From an uncultured Bacteroidales bacterium (GTDB taxonomy: Bacteria; Bacteroidota; Bacteroidia; Bacteroidales; Muribaculaceae), in the NCBI GenBank assembly GCA_958418815.1, contig CATZGB010000025.1:1-43294 (forward strand): a stretch of 43,294 bases of DNA. Direction: 5' to 3'. Below, one piece after another: positions 1-8,786 of this stretch. Positions within the stretch are counted from its first letter, which is position 1. Every line of letters starts with the position of its first letter. The notes below the pieces were generated by a model. It saw nothing but the letters and a program-made list of their open reading frames with translations. It was not told the origin of the DNA and did no database searches. A program made the position numbers and the translations under genes.

Positions 1-88
1 AAGTTCGCAACCAAAAACGCTTTGATAAAGTCGGCCTATTTCGGACGGATACGGCTCAACAAAAGCCACCGCAAGCACGAGGAAACGA
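1..88. other. Left-edge sequence without an identifiable gene
   Basis: I see no gene that I can support here. One plus frame stops at 23-25 and could be the last codons of a gene lying outside the window. The other two plus frames run on through the downstream hairpin, which argues against a real gene end in those frames. Confidence 0.3.
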
Positions 89-124
89 CAGCGGGGATGC
101 GCCGGCAAAGGCGCATCCCCGCTG
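89..124 (-). terminator. Hairpin terminator after the PUL
   Basis: A perfect 15-bp inverted repeat (89-103 with 110-124, core GCGGGGATGCGCC) surrounds a 6-nt loop. It lies 32 bp beyond the stop of the secreted protein at 157-1020, so it most likely ends minus-strand transcription. The minus-strand side has only a short T-rich stretch (TCGTTTCC), so termination may be partial, and the hairpin could work in both directions. Confidence 0.7.
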
Positions 125-156
125 TTGGGTTATGGGTCACTGTGTGACGGTCGGTG

Positions 157-1020
157 TCAGAGGGCTACCTTGGTGGCCTTGCCGCCCTGGAGACGGATGT
201 AGAGGCCGTTCTCGGGGTTGGCAACGCGCTGGCCCTGGAGGTTGTAGTAGACAGCCTCGCCGGTTGCGGCATCAGCCTCGACGGCATCAACGCCTGCGCC
301 TTCGACGGTCACCTTGAGGGTCACGGTGTTGCCCACGTTGAGGGTGAAGACGGGGTTAACCCAGGGGCCTTCGGCGGGCGACATGTTGTCGATGGGGTCC
401 TGCGGGCCGGTCAGGGTGTAGACCTCATCGAGGTTGAGGGCGCCGGCGGTGGAGTAGGCGTTTGCCCATGAAGAGTTCTTGACTACCTTGAAAGTGTCGG
501 TGATGGTGCCGGTGTAGGCGAGGGTCCATTCGCCATTTTCACCTTTGGTGAAGTTGGGCGCGGAGGTGAAGTTCCATTCCAGGGGAGCGTCACCCACGAG
601 CTGCCATGTCTCCTCGCCGTTCTCCACGCGCTCTGCCTGCACCAGGATGGTGAGGGCATCGTCGGCTCCGGGGGTGATGGTCACCTTGGCGTTGATGAAA
701 TGGGCATTGTCGCCGGCCATCATGATGTTGCTTCCGTTGTCTGCTTTCTTGGCCTCGTATGGCACGTTGTTCTCAACGGCAGTGCCGTTTGTACACCACT
801 GGTTGGCCCAGCTTGAACCTCCCTCATACATAACAATCTTGAAGTCGCCGTGGAGGTCGGGGATTGTCTGCGAGTAGGAGCCGTCGCCGTTGTCCTCGAA
901 AATGTTGTTCTCAAGGCTCCAGTTCTGGTAGGTGCCGGGCATGCACCAGGTGGCTGCAGAGAGGGCGTTTGCTGCGGCGGAAATGGCCACAGCTGCGAGA
1001 AGAGTAGAAATTTTCTTCAT
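157..1020 (-). CDS. Secreted two-module glycan-binding-like protein
   Basis: This 287-residue protein has a clear signal peptide (MKKISTLLAAVAISAAANALSA written as KKISTLLAAVAISAA, cleavage near residue 22). Two similar beta-sandwich-like modules follow, at about 24-130 and 131-235. Each contains a related aromatic motif (GGSSWANQW and KNSSWANAY), which suggests a tandem duplication of a SusE/SusF-like carbohydrate-binding fold. The C-terminus (VYYNLQGQRV, then NGLYI) is the short tail seen on many secreted Prevotellaceae and Muribaculaceae proteins. No catalytic residues are recognisable. It sits last in the polysaccharide locus but is 190 bp from GH3 and has its own putative promoter, so it may be regulated separately. 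Extracellular or periplasmic glycan binding is an inference from the fold and the location. Confidence 0.75.
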   Translation of the reverse strand: MKKISTLLAAVAISAAANALSAATWCMPGTYQNWSLENNIFEDNGDGSYSQTIPDLHGDFKIVMYEGGSSWANQWCTNGTAVENNVPYEAKKADNGSNIMMAGDNAHFINAKVTITPGADDALTILVQAERVENGEETWQLVGDAPLEWNFTSAPNFTKGENGEWTLAYTGTITDTFKVVKNSSWANAYSTAGALNLDEVYTLTGPQDPIDNMSPAEGPWVNPVFTLNVGNTVTLKVTVEGAGVDAVEADAATGEAVYYNLQGQRVANPENGLYIRLQGGKATKVAL

Positions 1021-1073
1021 GTGGTTGATTTTAGGTTAAAATGTGATTATATGGATGAAAAGTGAATGTCAGT

Positions 1074-1121
1074 AAAGATGCCTCAAAATTACAAAAAATT
1101 ATTGAATTCTGAGGCATCTTT
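1074..1121 (-). promoter_or_regulatory. Promoter with flanking inverted repeat
   Basis: A perfect 12-bp inverted repeat (AAAGATGCCTCA at 1074-1085, TGAGGCATCTTT at 1110-1121) flanks a 24-nt AT-rich spacer. On the minus strand its 3' arm overlaps TAATTTTG (plus-strand 1084-1091), a match to the Bacteroidales -7 box TAnnTTTG. No good -33 TTTG is seen. The repeat is therefore placed as an operator would be for the 157-1020 gene. It could instead be a weak GH3 terminator, though the loop is long for that. Confidence 0.5.
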
Positions 1122-1210
1122 CCAGGTTTTATTGGCTAATATACTGTGTTTTGCCGAATTTCAGCCGCTCCATGACGAAAAACAGTCTGCGCGGCGGCGG
1201 TGGCGGTATG

Positions 1211-3445
1211 TCATTTGAGGGTGAACGGCACTGTGGCGGCGATGTCGGCCGACGAAGAGGCAACATGGGCCTGGTATTTGCCCGGATGGGTGGTCCAGCT
1301 GTGGGTGTCGGCGTCGAAATACGCCAGGTCCTCAGGGGTGATGGTGAAAGTCACCTCCTTGGTCTCGCCGGGGGCGACGGAGACCTTGCGGAAACCCTTC
1401 AGCTCCTTGGCCGGACGCTCCACGGGGGCTTTCATGTCGGTGATGTAGAGCTGCACTGTCTCCTGTCCCTCGCGGTCGCCGGTGTTGGTGACGGCCACGG
1501 TGATGGTCATGGTCTCCCCGGCGGCCATCTCCCGGCGGTCGGCTGCGGGCTTGCCGTAGGCGAATGTGGTGTAGCTGAGGCCATGGCCGAAGGGGAAGAG
1601 GGGTTTGATCTTGCGGGTGTCGTGCCAGCGGTAGCCGACGAGGATTCCCTCGTTGTACTTCTCATCCCAGATATCCTCGCCGGGACGTTTCACGCCGGGA
1701 TATTCACCAAGGGCGTGGGCGGCGACATCCTCAAGCTTCACCGGGAAGGTCATGGGGAGCTTGCCCGAGGGGTTGACCTTGCCGAAGAGGATGTCGGCGA
1801 TGGAGTTGCCCGCCTCTGAGCCGAGGAACCAGGCCTGCAGTATGGCCGGCACCTGCTTCACCCAGGGCATCGCAACGGCGTTGCCGCTCACGTTGACCAC
1901 CACCAGGTTGGGGTTGGCCTTGGCGAGGGCCGAGATTACCTCGTCCTGGCCGTAGGGGAGCGACAGCGAAGCGCGGTCGGCGTCCTCGCAGTCCTGGCCT
2001 GCCGACTTGTTGAGACCACCGACGAATATCACATAATCGGCCTCGCGCGCCTTGGCGACTGCCTCGGCTATCAGCTCGTCGGCTCCACGCGACTCCGAGA
2101 GGTCTTGTCCGGAGGTCACGCCGTTGTACTCGCCGGTGACATCACCGACATATCCACGGGCGAAATCCACCGTCATGCCCTCGGGGGCGGCGGCGCGGAT
2201 GCCGTCGAGCGGCGATACCTCGCGCTGCACTTTCAGCGAGGAGGAGCCTCCGCCGACGGTCATCATCTTCAGGGCGTTCTCGCCGACCACCAGCACCCTG
2301 GCGGCTTTGCCGGGGGTGGAGGGGAGGGGCAGCAGCCCCTTGTCGTTCTTAAGCAGCACTATCCCATCCGCGCCGATGCGGCGGGCGGCCTCGTAATGGG
2401 CCTCGCTGCAGAGCGAGCCGAAAGGCTTGGCGGTGTTCATCGATGTGCGGAATATCAGGCGAAGCACGCGGCGCGCCTTGTCGTCGAGGGTCTTGGGGTC
2501 GGCTTCACCCTTGGCGAGCATGTCGAGGTAGGGACGGGCCAGGTAATAATTGTCATAGGCATTGCTGGTGCCGTTGCTGAGCCCGTTGGTCCAGCTGCCA
2601 AACTCCAGGTCGAGTCCGTTGGTGATGGCCTGGGCGGTGTCGTGGGTGCCTCCCCAGTCGCTTATCACCACCCCGTCGAAGCCCCATTCACCCTTGAGGA
2701 TGTCGTTGAGCATCCGCTGGTTGTGGCAGAGGTGCTGGTCCTGGTAATAGTTGTAGGCTCCCATTATCGACCACGCGCCACCCTCCTGGACGGCTGCCTT
2801 GAAAGCGGGCAGGTAGATTTCATAGAGGGCGCGGTCGTCGACTATCACGTTGGTGGTGTGGCGGTTGACCTCCTGGTTGTTGAGGGCGTAATGCTTCACG
2901 CAGGCGGCGACGCCGCAATCCTGCACCCCCTTCACATAAGGCACCACCATCCTGGAGGCCAGGTAGGGGTCTTCACCCATGTACTCGAAGTTGCGGCCGT
3001 TAAGCGGGGTGCGGTAGATGTTCACGCCCGGGCCGAGCAAGACATCCTTGCCACGGTAAAGGGCCTCCTCGCCGATCGAGCGGCCATAGAGGGCCGACAT
3101 CTCGGGGTTCCAGGTGGCCGCCAGGCAGGTCAGCGCGGGGAAAGCGACGCATGAGTCATTGGTCCATCCGGCCTGGTCCCATTCATCCCACAGCACCTCG
3201 GGGCGTATCCCGTGGGGGCCGTCGGTGGTCCAGAGGCCGCGTATTCCAAGCCGGGCAACCCCCGGGGATGAGAATTTCGACTGGGCGTGGAGTATCGCCA
3301 CCTTCTCGGCGGTGGTCATCCGAGAGAGGGCATCCTCCACCCGCTCCTCGATGTCGCGGGAGCTGTCGAGATATGCCGGAATGTCGGCAGAGGCGTTGAA
3401 AGCCGCCAGGGCGGCGGCCGCAGATATGAGGATTTGTTTAAGCAT
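1211..3445 (-). CDS. GH3 beta-glucosidase (periplasmic)
   Basis: This 744-residue GH3 enzyme should release glucose from the non-reducing end of beta-gluco-oligosaccharides. A signal peptide covers residues 1-20. The (beta/alpha)8 domain holds WTTDGPHGIRPE near 72-83, the paired-basic motif KHYALNNQE at 184-192 and the nucleophile in GVVISDWGG (D263). The alpha/beta sandwich domain follows, then a C-terminal fibronectin-type-III-like domain (ETVQLYITD region). Length and domain order match full BglX-type enzymes. There is no lipobox, so it is probably periplasmic, where it would finish digestion of oligosaccharides imported by SusCD. It is downstream of the surface binding protein across a GC-rich hairpin. 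Exact linkage specificity cannot be read from the sequence. Confidence 0.93.
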   Translation of the reverse strand: MLKQILISAAAALAAFNASADIPAYLDSSRDIEERVEDALSRMTTAEKVAILHAQSKFSSPGVARLGIRGLWTTDGPHGIRPEVLWDEWDQAGWTNDSCVAFPALTCLAATWNPEMSALYGRSIGEEALYRGKDVLLGPGVNIYRTPLNGRNFEYMGEDPYLASRMVVPYVKGVQDCGVAACVKHYALNNQEVNRHTTNVIVDDRALYEIYLPAFKAAVQEGGAWSIMGAYNYYQDQHLCHNQRMLNDILKGEWGFDGVVISDWGGTHDTAQAITNGLDLEFGSWTNGLSNGTSNAYDNYYLARPYLDMLAKGEADPKTLDDKARRVLRLIFRTSMNTAKPFGSLCSEAHYEAARRIGADGIVLLKNDKGLLPLPSTPGKAARVLVVGENALKMMTVGGGSSSLKVQREVSPLDGIRAAAPEGMTVDFARGYVGDVTGEYNGVTSGQDLSESRGADELIAEAVAKAREADYVIFVGGLNKSAGQDCEDADRASLSLPYGQDEVISALAKANPNLVVVNVSGNAVAMPWVKQVPAILQAWFLGSEAGNSIADILFGKVNPSGKLPMTFPVKLEDVAAHALGEYPGVKRPGEDIWDEKYNEGILVGYRWHDTRKIKPLFPFGHGLSYTTFAYGKPAADRREMAAGETMTITVAVTNTGDREGQETVQLYITDMKAPVERPAKELKGFRKVSVAPGETKEVTFTITPEDLAYFDADTHSWTTHPGKYQAHVASSSADIAATVPFTLK

Positions 3446-3505
3446 CAGAGATTAAGGAAAGTGACTATTGGTTGATATTGTCGTCAAATCGGGTGGTTGG
3501 GGGGA

Positions 3506-3559
3506 GCCGTCCCCGCCCCGGCCCGCTCTGTCAGGAGCGGGGCCGGACGCGGGGATGGC
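3506..3559 (-). promoter_or_regulatory. Large GC-rich hairpin between SGBP and GH3
   Basis: A long imperfect inverted repeat has arms about 3506-3528 and 3536-3559, with GTCCCCGC facing GCGGGGA and CGGCCCGCTC facing GAGCGGG. It fills most of the 124-bp gap between the two genes. There is no clear T-tract, so it is more likely an mRNA stabiliser or partial attenuator than a full terminator. Confidence 0.55.
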
Positions 3560-3569
3560 AGCCGTCAGG

Positions 3570-5609
3570 TCATTTCTTGACCAGGGAGATGGTGCCGGCA
3601 TCGTTGCCTGCCGAGAGGTCGATGGTCATCACATAGGTCGCTCCGGTCTCGAGGCTGACACCGGCGGCCAGCTCGAAGTTGCCGTCGGAATTGGCCTTGA
3701 GCAGCGCCTCGGTGCCGGGAGCGAGCGACAGGCCGTTGCCTGCCGAAGGATTGAACTCGCCGCCCCAGCCCTTCTGGTGGAAGAACTTGATGCTGATGTA
3801 GTCGGCGCGCAGGCGCTGTCCGATTTCCGAGCCGGTCTCAGGGCCGGCCACGGCGGTGAAGCGGTAGACCTTGGGCGACACCTCGGCCATGCCGTATGCC
3901 TGGCTGGTCTCCCAGCCAAACTGCGAGTCGAGGCTCGGCGAGCCTGCCCCCCAGCCCATCATGTAGATGGCCCCGTGGCCGTCGGCCGAGAGGGTGGCGG
4001 GTGATGTGCCGTCGTAACGCTGGGCCGAAACCGTCGCCCCGAGCTTGTCGAGGACAACCTGGTAGGTGCCGTCGACAGGCAGGAAGGTGATTATGTCGTT
4101 GTCAGCGTCGTAAGCCAGGAAGTCAGGGTCGAAATAGTAGTCGGCCAGGCCGTCGACCGAGTTGAAATCAAGGGTGCCACCCTGGGCGAGGTCGGTGATG
4201 ACGCTGTATATGGCGTTGTCGCCGGTGGTCATCTTTACCCCGTTGAGGTAGACGGGCTTCTCCTCGAAAGGCTGCTCGCCGGCCTCGGTGACGGTCAGCA
4301 CGCCGTTGCTTGTCCCGGCGGTGAAGTCGACGCGGAAGACATAGATGACATTGTCTTTCAGCGTCACGCCGTCGAGCAGGTAGAGGTTGCCGTCGTCATG
4401 GCCGTCGCCGTCACCCACACCGATGAGCGACGAGGCGGAGGTCAGGCGGTCATGCTTGAACTCGTTGCCCCAGCTCATGGCGTCGCCGTAGAATTTGAAG
4501 TTGGTGGAGGTGGTCCTCACCGTCTTCCCCCCGACGAGGGTCATCTGGTAGACCTTGTCGGCCACGGGGGCCATGCAGACAGCCTTCTCGGTGGTCCAGC
4601 CGGTCTCGTTGGAGCCTACGCCGGGCTTGCCGAAGTCTGCGCCTATCACCCAGAGGGCGCCTGAGCCGTCGGCCTGGAGCGAGGCGGGCGCGCCGTTGAG
4701 GAGCGTCTCCACGCGGAAATACTGCAGCTTCTGGTCGGCGATCAGGCGGTATTCGCCACCCATGGCGGTGAATGTCAGCGAGCCGTCATCGTTGCGGGTG
4801 AACCAGTCGGTGTCGATCCACCAGTCGCCGAAGCCGGTGAATCCCTCGGGGGTGATGGTCTGCCCCTGGGAGAGGGTCATGTCAAGCTGGGCGGTGTTGT
4901 CGTCGACCGACTCCATCTCCTGGCCGTTGAGCTTAAGCACGGAGAATGGGGAGGCGGCGAAGGTGCGGGTGTTGAGCTCGATGGCAAACTTGCCGCCGCG
5001 CGAGCTTGAGAAGGGTATCGCGCTCTCGGCCCCGATTTTCACCTGCGAGTTCTCGTAGCCAAACACCAGCTCGTTGCCGTTGTCGCCTACTTTGGGGGCG
5101 ATGACAAAAGCCTTGAGCTTCTGGGGGAAGCGGTCAGAGACGGCGTAAGTGTCGGCCCCGGTCTTCTCCATGCGGTATTCCGCGCCATCCTCGGTCTTGA
5201 GGGTCAGGTAGGGGAAGTCGGGATGGGTGATTCTCACCGGGTACTCCTGCTCGGAGATGGTGAAGTTGATGTTCTGGAGGACAAGCTTCAGGGTGGCGGT
5301 GCCGTCGGGCACGTTGGCGAAATACGGCAGGTAGATTTTGCCGGAGTAGTCCTTGCCGCTCTCCTTGGTGCGGATCACGGTCTCCTCCACCATCTCGTCG
5401 CCGTAATACAGCTGGGCCTTGAGGGTAGACAGGGCCACCTCCGCGTCTGAGGCGTTGACGGTGAAAGCCAGCGAGTCGCCGAAATGGGCGGTCTCCGTGG
5501 CGTCGCGGTAATCGATTACCGGATTCCCGAACGGCTCCTCGTCATCCTTGCACGACCACAGCAGGGCGGGCATGACGAGCGCGATAGGAAGAATATATCT
5601 GAGTTTCAT
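3570..5609 (-). CDS. Surface glycan-binding lipoprotein (SusE/SGBP-like)
   Basis: This 679-residue lipoprotein has lipobox ALLWSC (C20) followed by KDDEE, the acidic signature that sends Bacteroidales lipoproteins to the cell surface. An N-terminal Ig-like segment (about 25-130) resembles SusE-type domains. Two tandem modules then repeat the same pattern: a ligand-mimicking sentence such as LQADGSGALWVIG in the first and LSADGHGAIYMMG in the second, each followed by a VYQMTLVGG or VYRFTAVAG strand. These look like DUF5121-type repeats (family name from memory). No glycosidase motif is seen. Its place between GH30 and GH3 is that of the surface glycan-binding protein in Sus-like operons, which holds polysaccharide for the SusCD complex. 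Confidence 0.85.
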   Translation of the reverse strand: MKLRYILPIALVMPALLWSCKDDEEPFGNPVIDYRDATETAHFGDSLAFTVNASDAEVALSTLKAQLYYGDEMVEETVIRTKESGKDYSGKIYLPYFANVPDGTATLKLVLQNINFTISEQEYPVRITHPDFPYLTLKTEDGAEYRMEKTGADTYAVSDRFPQKLKAFVIAPKVGDNGNELVFGYENSQVKIGAESAIPFSSSRGGKFAIELNTRTFAASPFSVLKLNGQEMESVDDNTAQLDMTLSQGQTITPEGFTGFGDWWIDTDWFTRNDDGSLTFTAMGGEYRLIADQKLQYFRVETLLNGAPASLQADGSGALWVIGADFGKPGVGSNETGWTTEKAVCMAPVADKVYQMTLVGGKTVRTTSTNFKFYGDAMSWGNEFKHDRLTSASSLIGVGDGDGHDDGNLYLLDGVTLKDNVIYVFRVDFTAGTSNGVLTVTEAGEQPFEEKPVYLNGVKMTTGDNAIYSVITDLAQGGTLDFNSVDGLADYYFDPDFLAYDADNDIITFLPVDGTYQVVLDKLGATVSAQRYDGTSPATLSADGHGAIYMMGWGAGSPSLDSQFGWETSQAYGMAEVSPKVYRFTAVAGPETGSEIGQRLRADYISIKFFHQKGWGGEFNPSAGNGLSLAPGTEALLKANSDGNFELAAGVSLETGATYVMTIDLSAGNDAGTISLVKK

Positions 5610-5642
5610 TGAGTATCGTTTTGAAGGTTGTCGATGTGGGCG

Positions 5643-7145
5643 TTACCAGATGAAGGATGCGATGCCTTTGGCGGGGACAGAGGCAGAGAAGTGGCGGTTG
5701 CCGTCGTCGAGGGTTATTTTCTGCTCGTCGGCGGAGTTGTTGGAGGCCACGAAAGCGTAGGTGCCGTCGGGGTTGCGGAAGGCGGCGTAGGTGAGGCCGC
5801 TGGCGGTGTAGCCCGAGGTGGCGATGCGGCGCGCGCCGGGTTTCACCACGGCCGACATGTGGCACATGTTGTAGTAGAACGAGTTGCGCTGGATGTTCTT
5901 GTATGAGGCGTCGATGTCGACAGCTCCGAAGCCGTTGATGCAGCCGCCGGGACGGTTGGGGCCACGGTTGGCGTCGAGCATCAGGTTCCAGATGATTGCG
6001 CCGCGCGCCCAGTTGTTGACGGTGCCCAGGGCAAGCTCCTCCATGTCGGCCACGAGGTGGGTCGAGAGGTTGGCTCCGTCGTTCCAGTCTCCGGCGGTCG
6101 ACTCGGTGAATATCAGCTCCTTGTCGGGATATGCGGCGTGGACCTTGTTGAGCTCGTCGCGGTTGCCGCCGTAGTTGTGGTAGGCAGCCCCGGCGATGTA
6201 GCGCGACGCGTCGGCGTCGGCGTAGATCTTGGTGGGATAGCCCTGCTGGTCGGCCATGTTGTCATAGTTGTAGTTGTGGTCGAAGGCGTAGATTTTGGCT
6301 GTGATGCCTGCGGCGGCGAACTTCGGGCCTACCGCCTGCTTGATGAAGTCGCGCTGCTCCTCCCAGCCCATGAACATCGAGGCGGAGTTGCCACGGTTGA
6401 GGGGCTCGTTCTGGAGGGTCACGGCGTGGATTTCGATGCCGTTCTGGCGGAAAGCCTGTATCCACTTGACGAAATACTCGGCGTAATCCTGGTAGTACGC
6501 GGGGTTGAGCTGGCCGCCGGTCCATGAGGTGGTAGGCTGGAGGTCGGTGAGGTTGTTGACCTTCATCCAGCGGGGGGCGGTCCAGGGAGAGCCGAGAATC
6601 TTGACGTCGGGGTTGATGGCGAGGATTTCCTTCAGCACGGGGATGACATAGTTGGTCTCCTCGGCGGTGAGGGCGAAATTCTCGATGCCCGGGGTGTCGC
6701 AGCAGGTGTACTCGCTCAGCGAGAAGTCAGAGCAGCCGATGCAGATGCGGATATAGCTCATGCCGTAGCCCTCGGTGACGGAGAAGGTCTCCTTGAGGAA
6801 CTTGGCGCGGTCCTCGGGGGCCATCTTCATGAGGTTGTAGGCGGTGGAGCCGGTGATGGCCGCGCCGAAGCCGTCGATTTCCTGGTAGGTCTGCGAGGGG
6901 TCGAGATATATCGAGCGGGGCGACATGTTGTCTTTCGTGGAGAAAGAGATGGCCGAGGGGGTCAGGTCTTTGGAGCGGTTGTTTGTGGTGGTCAGCACCC
7001 TCACGTCGCCGTCGACCCAGACGGGCTGGGGCGCGGTCTCCTCTTCGGGGAATTTGTCGTTGTCGTCGCAGGCGGCAGAGAAGAGCGCCAGGGAGCATAA
7101 CAGGGAGCCAAGTAACATATTGTTAAGTCTGTATTTGGTAAACAT
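5643..7145 (-). CDS. GH30 endo-beta-glucanase lipoprotein
   Basis: This 500-residue surface lipoprotein has lipobox LFSAAC (C26) followed by DDND. It carries the GH30 fold: QEIDGFGAAITGS near 88-100, YIRICIGCSDFS near 131-142, GSPWTAPRWMK near 185-195, acid/base E247 in LQNEPLNRG, and nucleophile E348 in IFTEST. It ends with the GH30 beta-sandwich (YYNMCHMSAVVKPGARRI). Overall it resembles GH30 subfamily 3 endo-beta-1,6-glucanases, including the one I remember from B. thetaiotaomicron (BT3312). It would cut beta-1,6-glucan at the surface. The next gene starts 33 bp downstream. Other GH30 specificities (glucosylceramidase, xylanase) cannot be excluded without comparison. Confidence 0.88.
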   Translation of the reverse strand: MFTKYRLNNMLLGSLLCSLALFSAACDDNDKFPEEETAPQPVWVDGDVRVLTTTNNRSKDLTPSAISFSTKDNMSPRSIYLDPSQTYQEIDGFGAAITGSTAYNLMKMAPEDRAKFLKETFSVTEGYGMSYIRICIGCSDFSLSEYTCCDTPGIENFALTAEETNYVIPVLKEILAINPDVKILGSPWTAPRWMKVNNLTDLQPTTSWTGGQLNPAYYQDYAEYFVKWIQAFRQNGIEIHAVTLQNEPLNRGNSASMFMGWEEQRDFIKQAVGPKFAAAGITAKIYAFDHNYNYDNMADQQGYPTKIYADADASRYIAGAAYHNYGGNRDELNKVHAAYPDKELIFTESTAGDWNDGANLSTHLVADMEELALGTVNNWARGAIIWNLMLDANRGPNRPGGCINGFGAVDIDASYKNIQRNSFYYNMCHMSAVVKPGARRIATSGYTASGLTYAAFRNPDGTYAFVASNNSADEQKITLDDGNRHFSASVPAKGIASFIW

Positions 7146-7175
7146 GTTTTTTACGGGTTTGGAAGTCGGGGAGGG

Positions 7176-7208
7176 GGCGCGGGGAGGCGGTGATGGCCGC
7201 CCCGCGCC
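7176..7208 (-). promoter_or_regulatory. Hairpin between susD and GH30
   Basis: GGCGCGGG (7176-7183) pairs with CCCGCGCC (7201-7208), with inner GCGG/CCGC pairing and a short loop. It occupies the 79-bp gap after susD. Similar intercistronic hairpins after susCD-type pairs can raise the relative abundance of the upstream message; that role is an inference here. Confidence 0.5.
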
Positions 7209-7224
7209 GCCGCGTCACCTGTTG

Positions 7225-8739
7225 TTAGTAGCCGGGGTTCTGTACCAGGTTGGAGTTCTGGTCGATAGCTCCCTGGGGAATCGGGAGGAGGTATGAGAAC
7301 TGGTTGTAGGGTGAACGCTGGGCGTGGCGGCCCGAGTCTTTGGCGTAGACGGCGTTCATCACCTCCTCCACCTTGTCGAGGCGGCAGAGGTCAAACCATC
7401 GCTGCCCCTCGAGGGCCAGCTCCATGCGCCGCTCGTCGAGGTAGGCGTTGAGCAGTGCCTGCTGGCTCGACTTCTTGTCGGCGGTCAGCTTGGCGATGCC
7501 CGCGCGCTGGCGGATGCGGTCGATGATGTCGGCCCCTCCGGCGAGGTCACCCTTCATGATCAGGGCCTCGGCCTTGAGCAGGAGGATGTCGGCGTAGCGA
7601 CACTTTATGATGCTGCTGTATGATGAGCGGCATTTGTTCATGAAGGCGTAGTTGTCGGCGGGATAGTAGTTGCTCCAGGTGCAGCCATACCAGGCGACGG
7701 TCTCGTCATAGCGTTTGGTGTCGCCGTTCTGCTCAAACAGGCGGGTCAGGTCGCGCGAGGGGGTCACCCACTTGGCCCAGGTGAAGTTGTTGGAGGGGTT
7801 GTCGACAGGCGCGCCGAACATCCAGGTGCACCAGTTGCCGCTGCCGGTGTAGAAGTGTCCCTCAAGGATTGACTCCTTGGTGTCGCGCACCGGCTCGTAG
7901 CCGGGGGCCGGGGTGGCCCAGAGGGTCGAGAAGTCATCCACCAGGTCGTAGCCGTCGGCGGCGCACTTGTTGGCGTACTCGATTACCTTGTCGTAGTTGC
8001 GGAGGGTCTTCTCGGCGTAGATTTTGGCCAGGTAGGCATGGGCCACACCCTTTGAGAAGAGGGTCTTGTCGGTGGTCACATCCGGTGCCCACTGCTCGGC
8101 GAAGAGCAGGTCGGCCTCGATGGCGGCGTAGGCCTCCTCGATGGTGTTCTGCTCGGGGAAATAAGCCTCATACATCTCGTCGACATTGTCGGCGGTGATG
8201 TTGCCCGCCGACACGGTGATGACGGGGATGGATCCCCACAGGCGCACCATGTCAAACCATATCATGGCGCGGAAGATGCGGGCCTGCGCCGAGTAGCGGT
8301 TCTGTTCCTGCTGCGACAGCGAGCCGTCCTGCACCTTGTCGAGGTTCTGGATCATCTTCGTGGCCACCGCCGCGTCCTCCAGGAAGCGGCTCCAGTCGCG
8401 GGCGATGACCGAGTTTGACCCCTCGATGGAGTTGTCCTCGTAAGGCACCACCTCGGCGCCCGTGGTGCCGACATAGGCGTTGTCTGAGTGGCAGTCGGCG
8501 ATCAGCAGCTGGTCGAGATACCAGTGTTCCTGCCGGTCGGTGATTTTCTTGTACATCGCCGTCATGTAGCTCTCGACGGCGGCCTTGTCTTTGAACACCA
8601 CCTCCTCGGCCTCCTCGGTGATCCCTTCGGTGATGTCGGAGTAGGTGTCTTCCGGATCATACTGCAGGGAGCATCCGGTGGGGAGCAGCGACAGCATGAT
8701 GCCTGCCGCCGCGGGATATATCAGTCTGGTTATTTTCAT
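7225..8739 (-). CDS. susD: SusD-family outer membrane glycan-binding lipoprotein
   Basis: This 504-residue lipoprotein has lipobox LLPTGC (C23). The TPR-rich SusD/RagB core is evident: FRAMIWFDMVRLWGSIP near 148-165, a middle region with LAKIYAEKTLRNYDKVIEYA, and the C-terminal signature ELALEGQRWFDLCRLDKV. It ends with LLPIPQGAIDQN and VQNPGY, the classic SusD tail. It caps the SusC barrel and delivers oligosaccharides to it. It lies 47 bp after susC, as expected for the pair. The symbol is used in the family sense; the substrate is inferred from the neighbouring GH30 and GH3 enzymes. Confidence 0.95.
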   Translation of the reverse strand: MKITRLIYPAAAGIMLSLLPTGCSLQYDPEDTYSDITEGITEEAEEVVFKDKAAVESYMTAMYKKITDRQEHWYLDQLLIADCHSDNAYVGTTGAEVVPYEDNSIEGSNSVIARDWSRFLEDAAVATKMIQNLDKVQDGSLSQQEQNRYSAQARIFRAMIWFDMVRLWGSIPVITVSAGNITADNVDEMYEAYFPEQNTIEEAYAAIEADLLFAEQWAPDVTTDKTLFSKGVAHAYLAKIYAEKTLRNYDKVIEYANKCAADGYDLVDDFSTLWATPAPGYEPVRDTKESILEGHFYTGSGNWCTWMFGAPVDNPSNNFTWAKWVTPSRDLTRLFEQNGDTKRYDETVAWYGCTWSNYYPADNYAFMNKCRSSYSSIIKCRYADILLLKAEALIMKGDLAGGADIIDRIRQRAGIAKLTADKKSSQQALLNAYLDERRMELALEGQRWFDLCRLDKVEEVMNAVYAKDSGRHAQRSPYNQFSYLLPIPQGAIDQNSNLVQNPGY

Positions 8740-8786
8740 TTTTCAGGATATTGAATCGGTTAGCCTTCCGGTAAAAGGGGGATGGG

